From Mucilaginibacter terrae (GTDB lineage: Bacteria; Bacteroidota; Bacteroidia; Sphingobacteriales; Sphingobacteriaceae), in assembly GCF_031951985.1 (NCBI RefSeq), contig NZ_JAVLVU010000001.1, positions 3,100,001 to 3,164,000 of the forward strand: DNA of 64,000 nucleotides. Direction: 5' to 3'. The position numbers were made by a program, and so were the translations under genes. The first letter of the stretch is position 1, and each line of letters starts with the position of its first letter. Shown piece after piece: positions 64,000 to 64,000 of this stretch. Below the pieces are notes generated by a model. The model saw only the letters and a program-made list of their open reading frames with translations. It did no database searches and was not told the DNA's origin.

Positions 64000-64000
64000 T

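Noticed and set aside
1..64000. CRISPR array, rRNA operon or replication origin
   Set aside because: No regularly spaced identical repeats with unique spacers, no rRNA sequence and no dnaA-box cluster or replication gene was seen.

Overview
The window looks like a chromosomal segment of a Bacteroidota bacterium, most likely Sphingobacteriaceae (Pedobacter/Mucilaginibacter type). The basis is three SusC/SusD outer-membrane pairs, two ECF-sigma/FecR anti-sigma pairs, a hybrid two-component regulator, a DUF4175 protein, DUF6443/RHS surface proteins and Bacteroidota-type tyrosine recombinases. The genus is inferred from family content, not from a marker gene.

Layout. (1) 0-2.4 kb: a secreted protein made almost wholly of TPR repeats. 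(2) 2.5-9.9 kb, minus strand: an ECF sigma/FecR-controlled SusCD locus with a Tat-type calcineurin-like phosphatase at its end; its susD is split by a one-base shift in an A7 tract. (3) 10.3-22.4 kb, plus strand: a glycan utilisation locus (SusC, SusD, two GH43 enzymes, a GH5-like enzyme) followed by its hybrid two-component sensor/regulator, probably for an arabinose- or xylose-containing hemicellulose or pectin side chain. (4) 22.6-55.08 kb: two genomic islands in tandem at the 3' end of a tRNA-Pro(GGG) gene. Three copies of the 13-bp core gtcgggatggcag (22605, 35195, 55067) mark the ends, and each island has a tyrosine recombinase close to its right end. (5) 55.3-58.9 kb: two soluble PAS histidine kinases. 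(6) 59.2-63.95 kb: DUF4175 protein, RsbW-like ATPase, YbeY and glutathione peroxidase.

Island 1 (22.6-35.2 kb) carries a sigma/FecR/SusC/SusD locus with a TlpA-type thioredoxin and an alpha/beta hydrolase, plus an IS21 remnant and an integrase. A roughly 190-bp end region occurs twice in it, which suggests stacked insertions. Island 2 (35.2-55.1 kb) is mobilizable: an overlapping mobC/relaxase/membrane-protein operon lies next to a dense cluster of triloop hairpins that is a good oriT candidate. Its main cargo is a four-gene operon: a large secreted RHS-type protein, a small Spy-like periplasmic protein, an 1828-residue PPC/NHL/Ig/DUF6443/RHS protein ending in a NucA/NucB-like DNase domain and a terminal membrane helix, and a SUKH-family (SMI1/KNR4) immunity protein three bases downstream. 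I read this as a mobile polymorphic nuclease-toxin/immunity system, and it is the most interesting content of the window. Island 2 also holds an IS1-family copy with an in-frame stop, a complete IS21-family copy with a frameshifted istB that has cut an integrase gene, and an unrecognised gene next to the terminal integrase.
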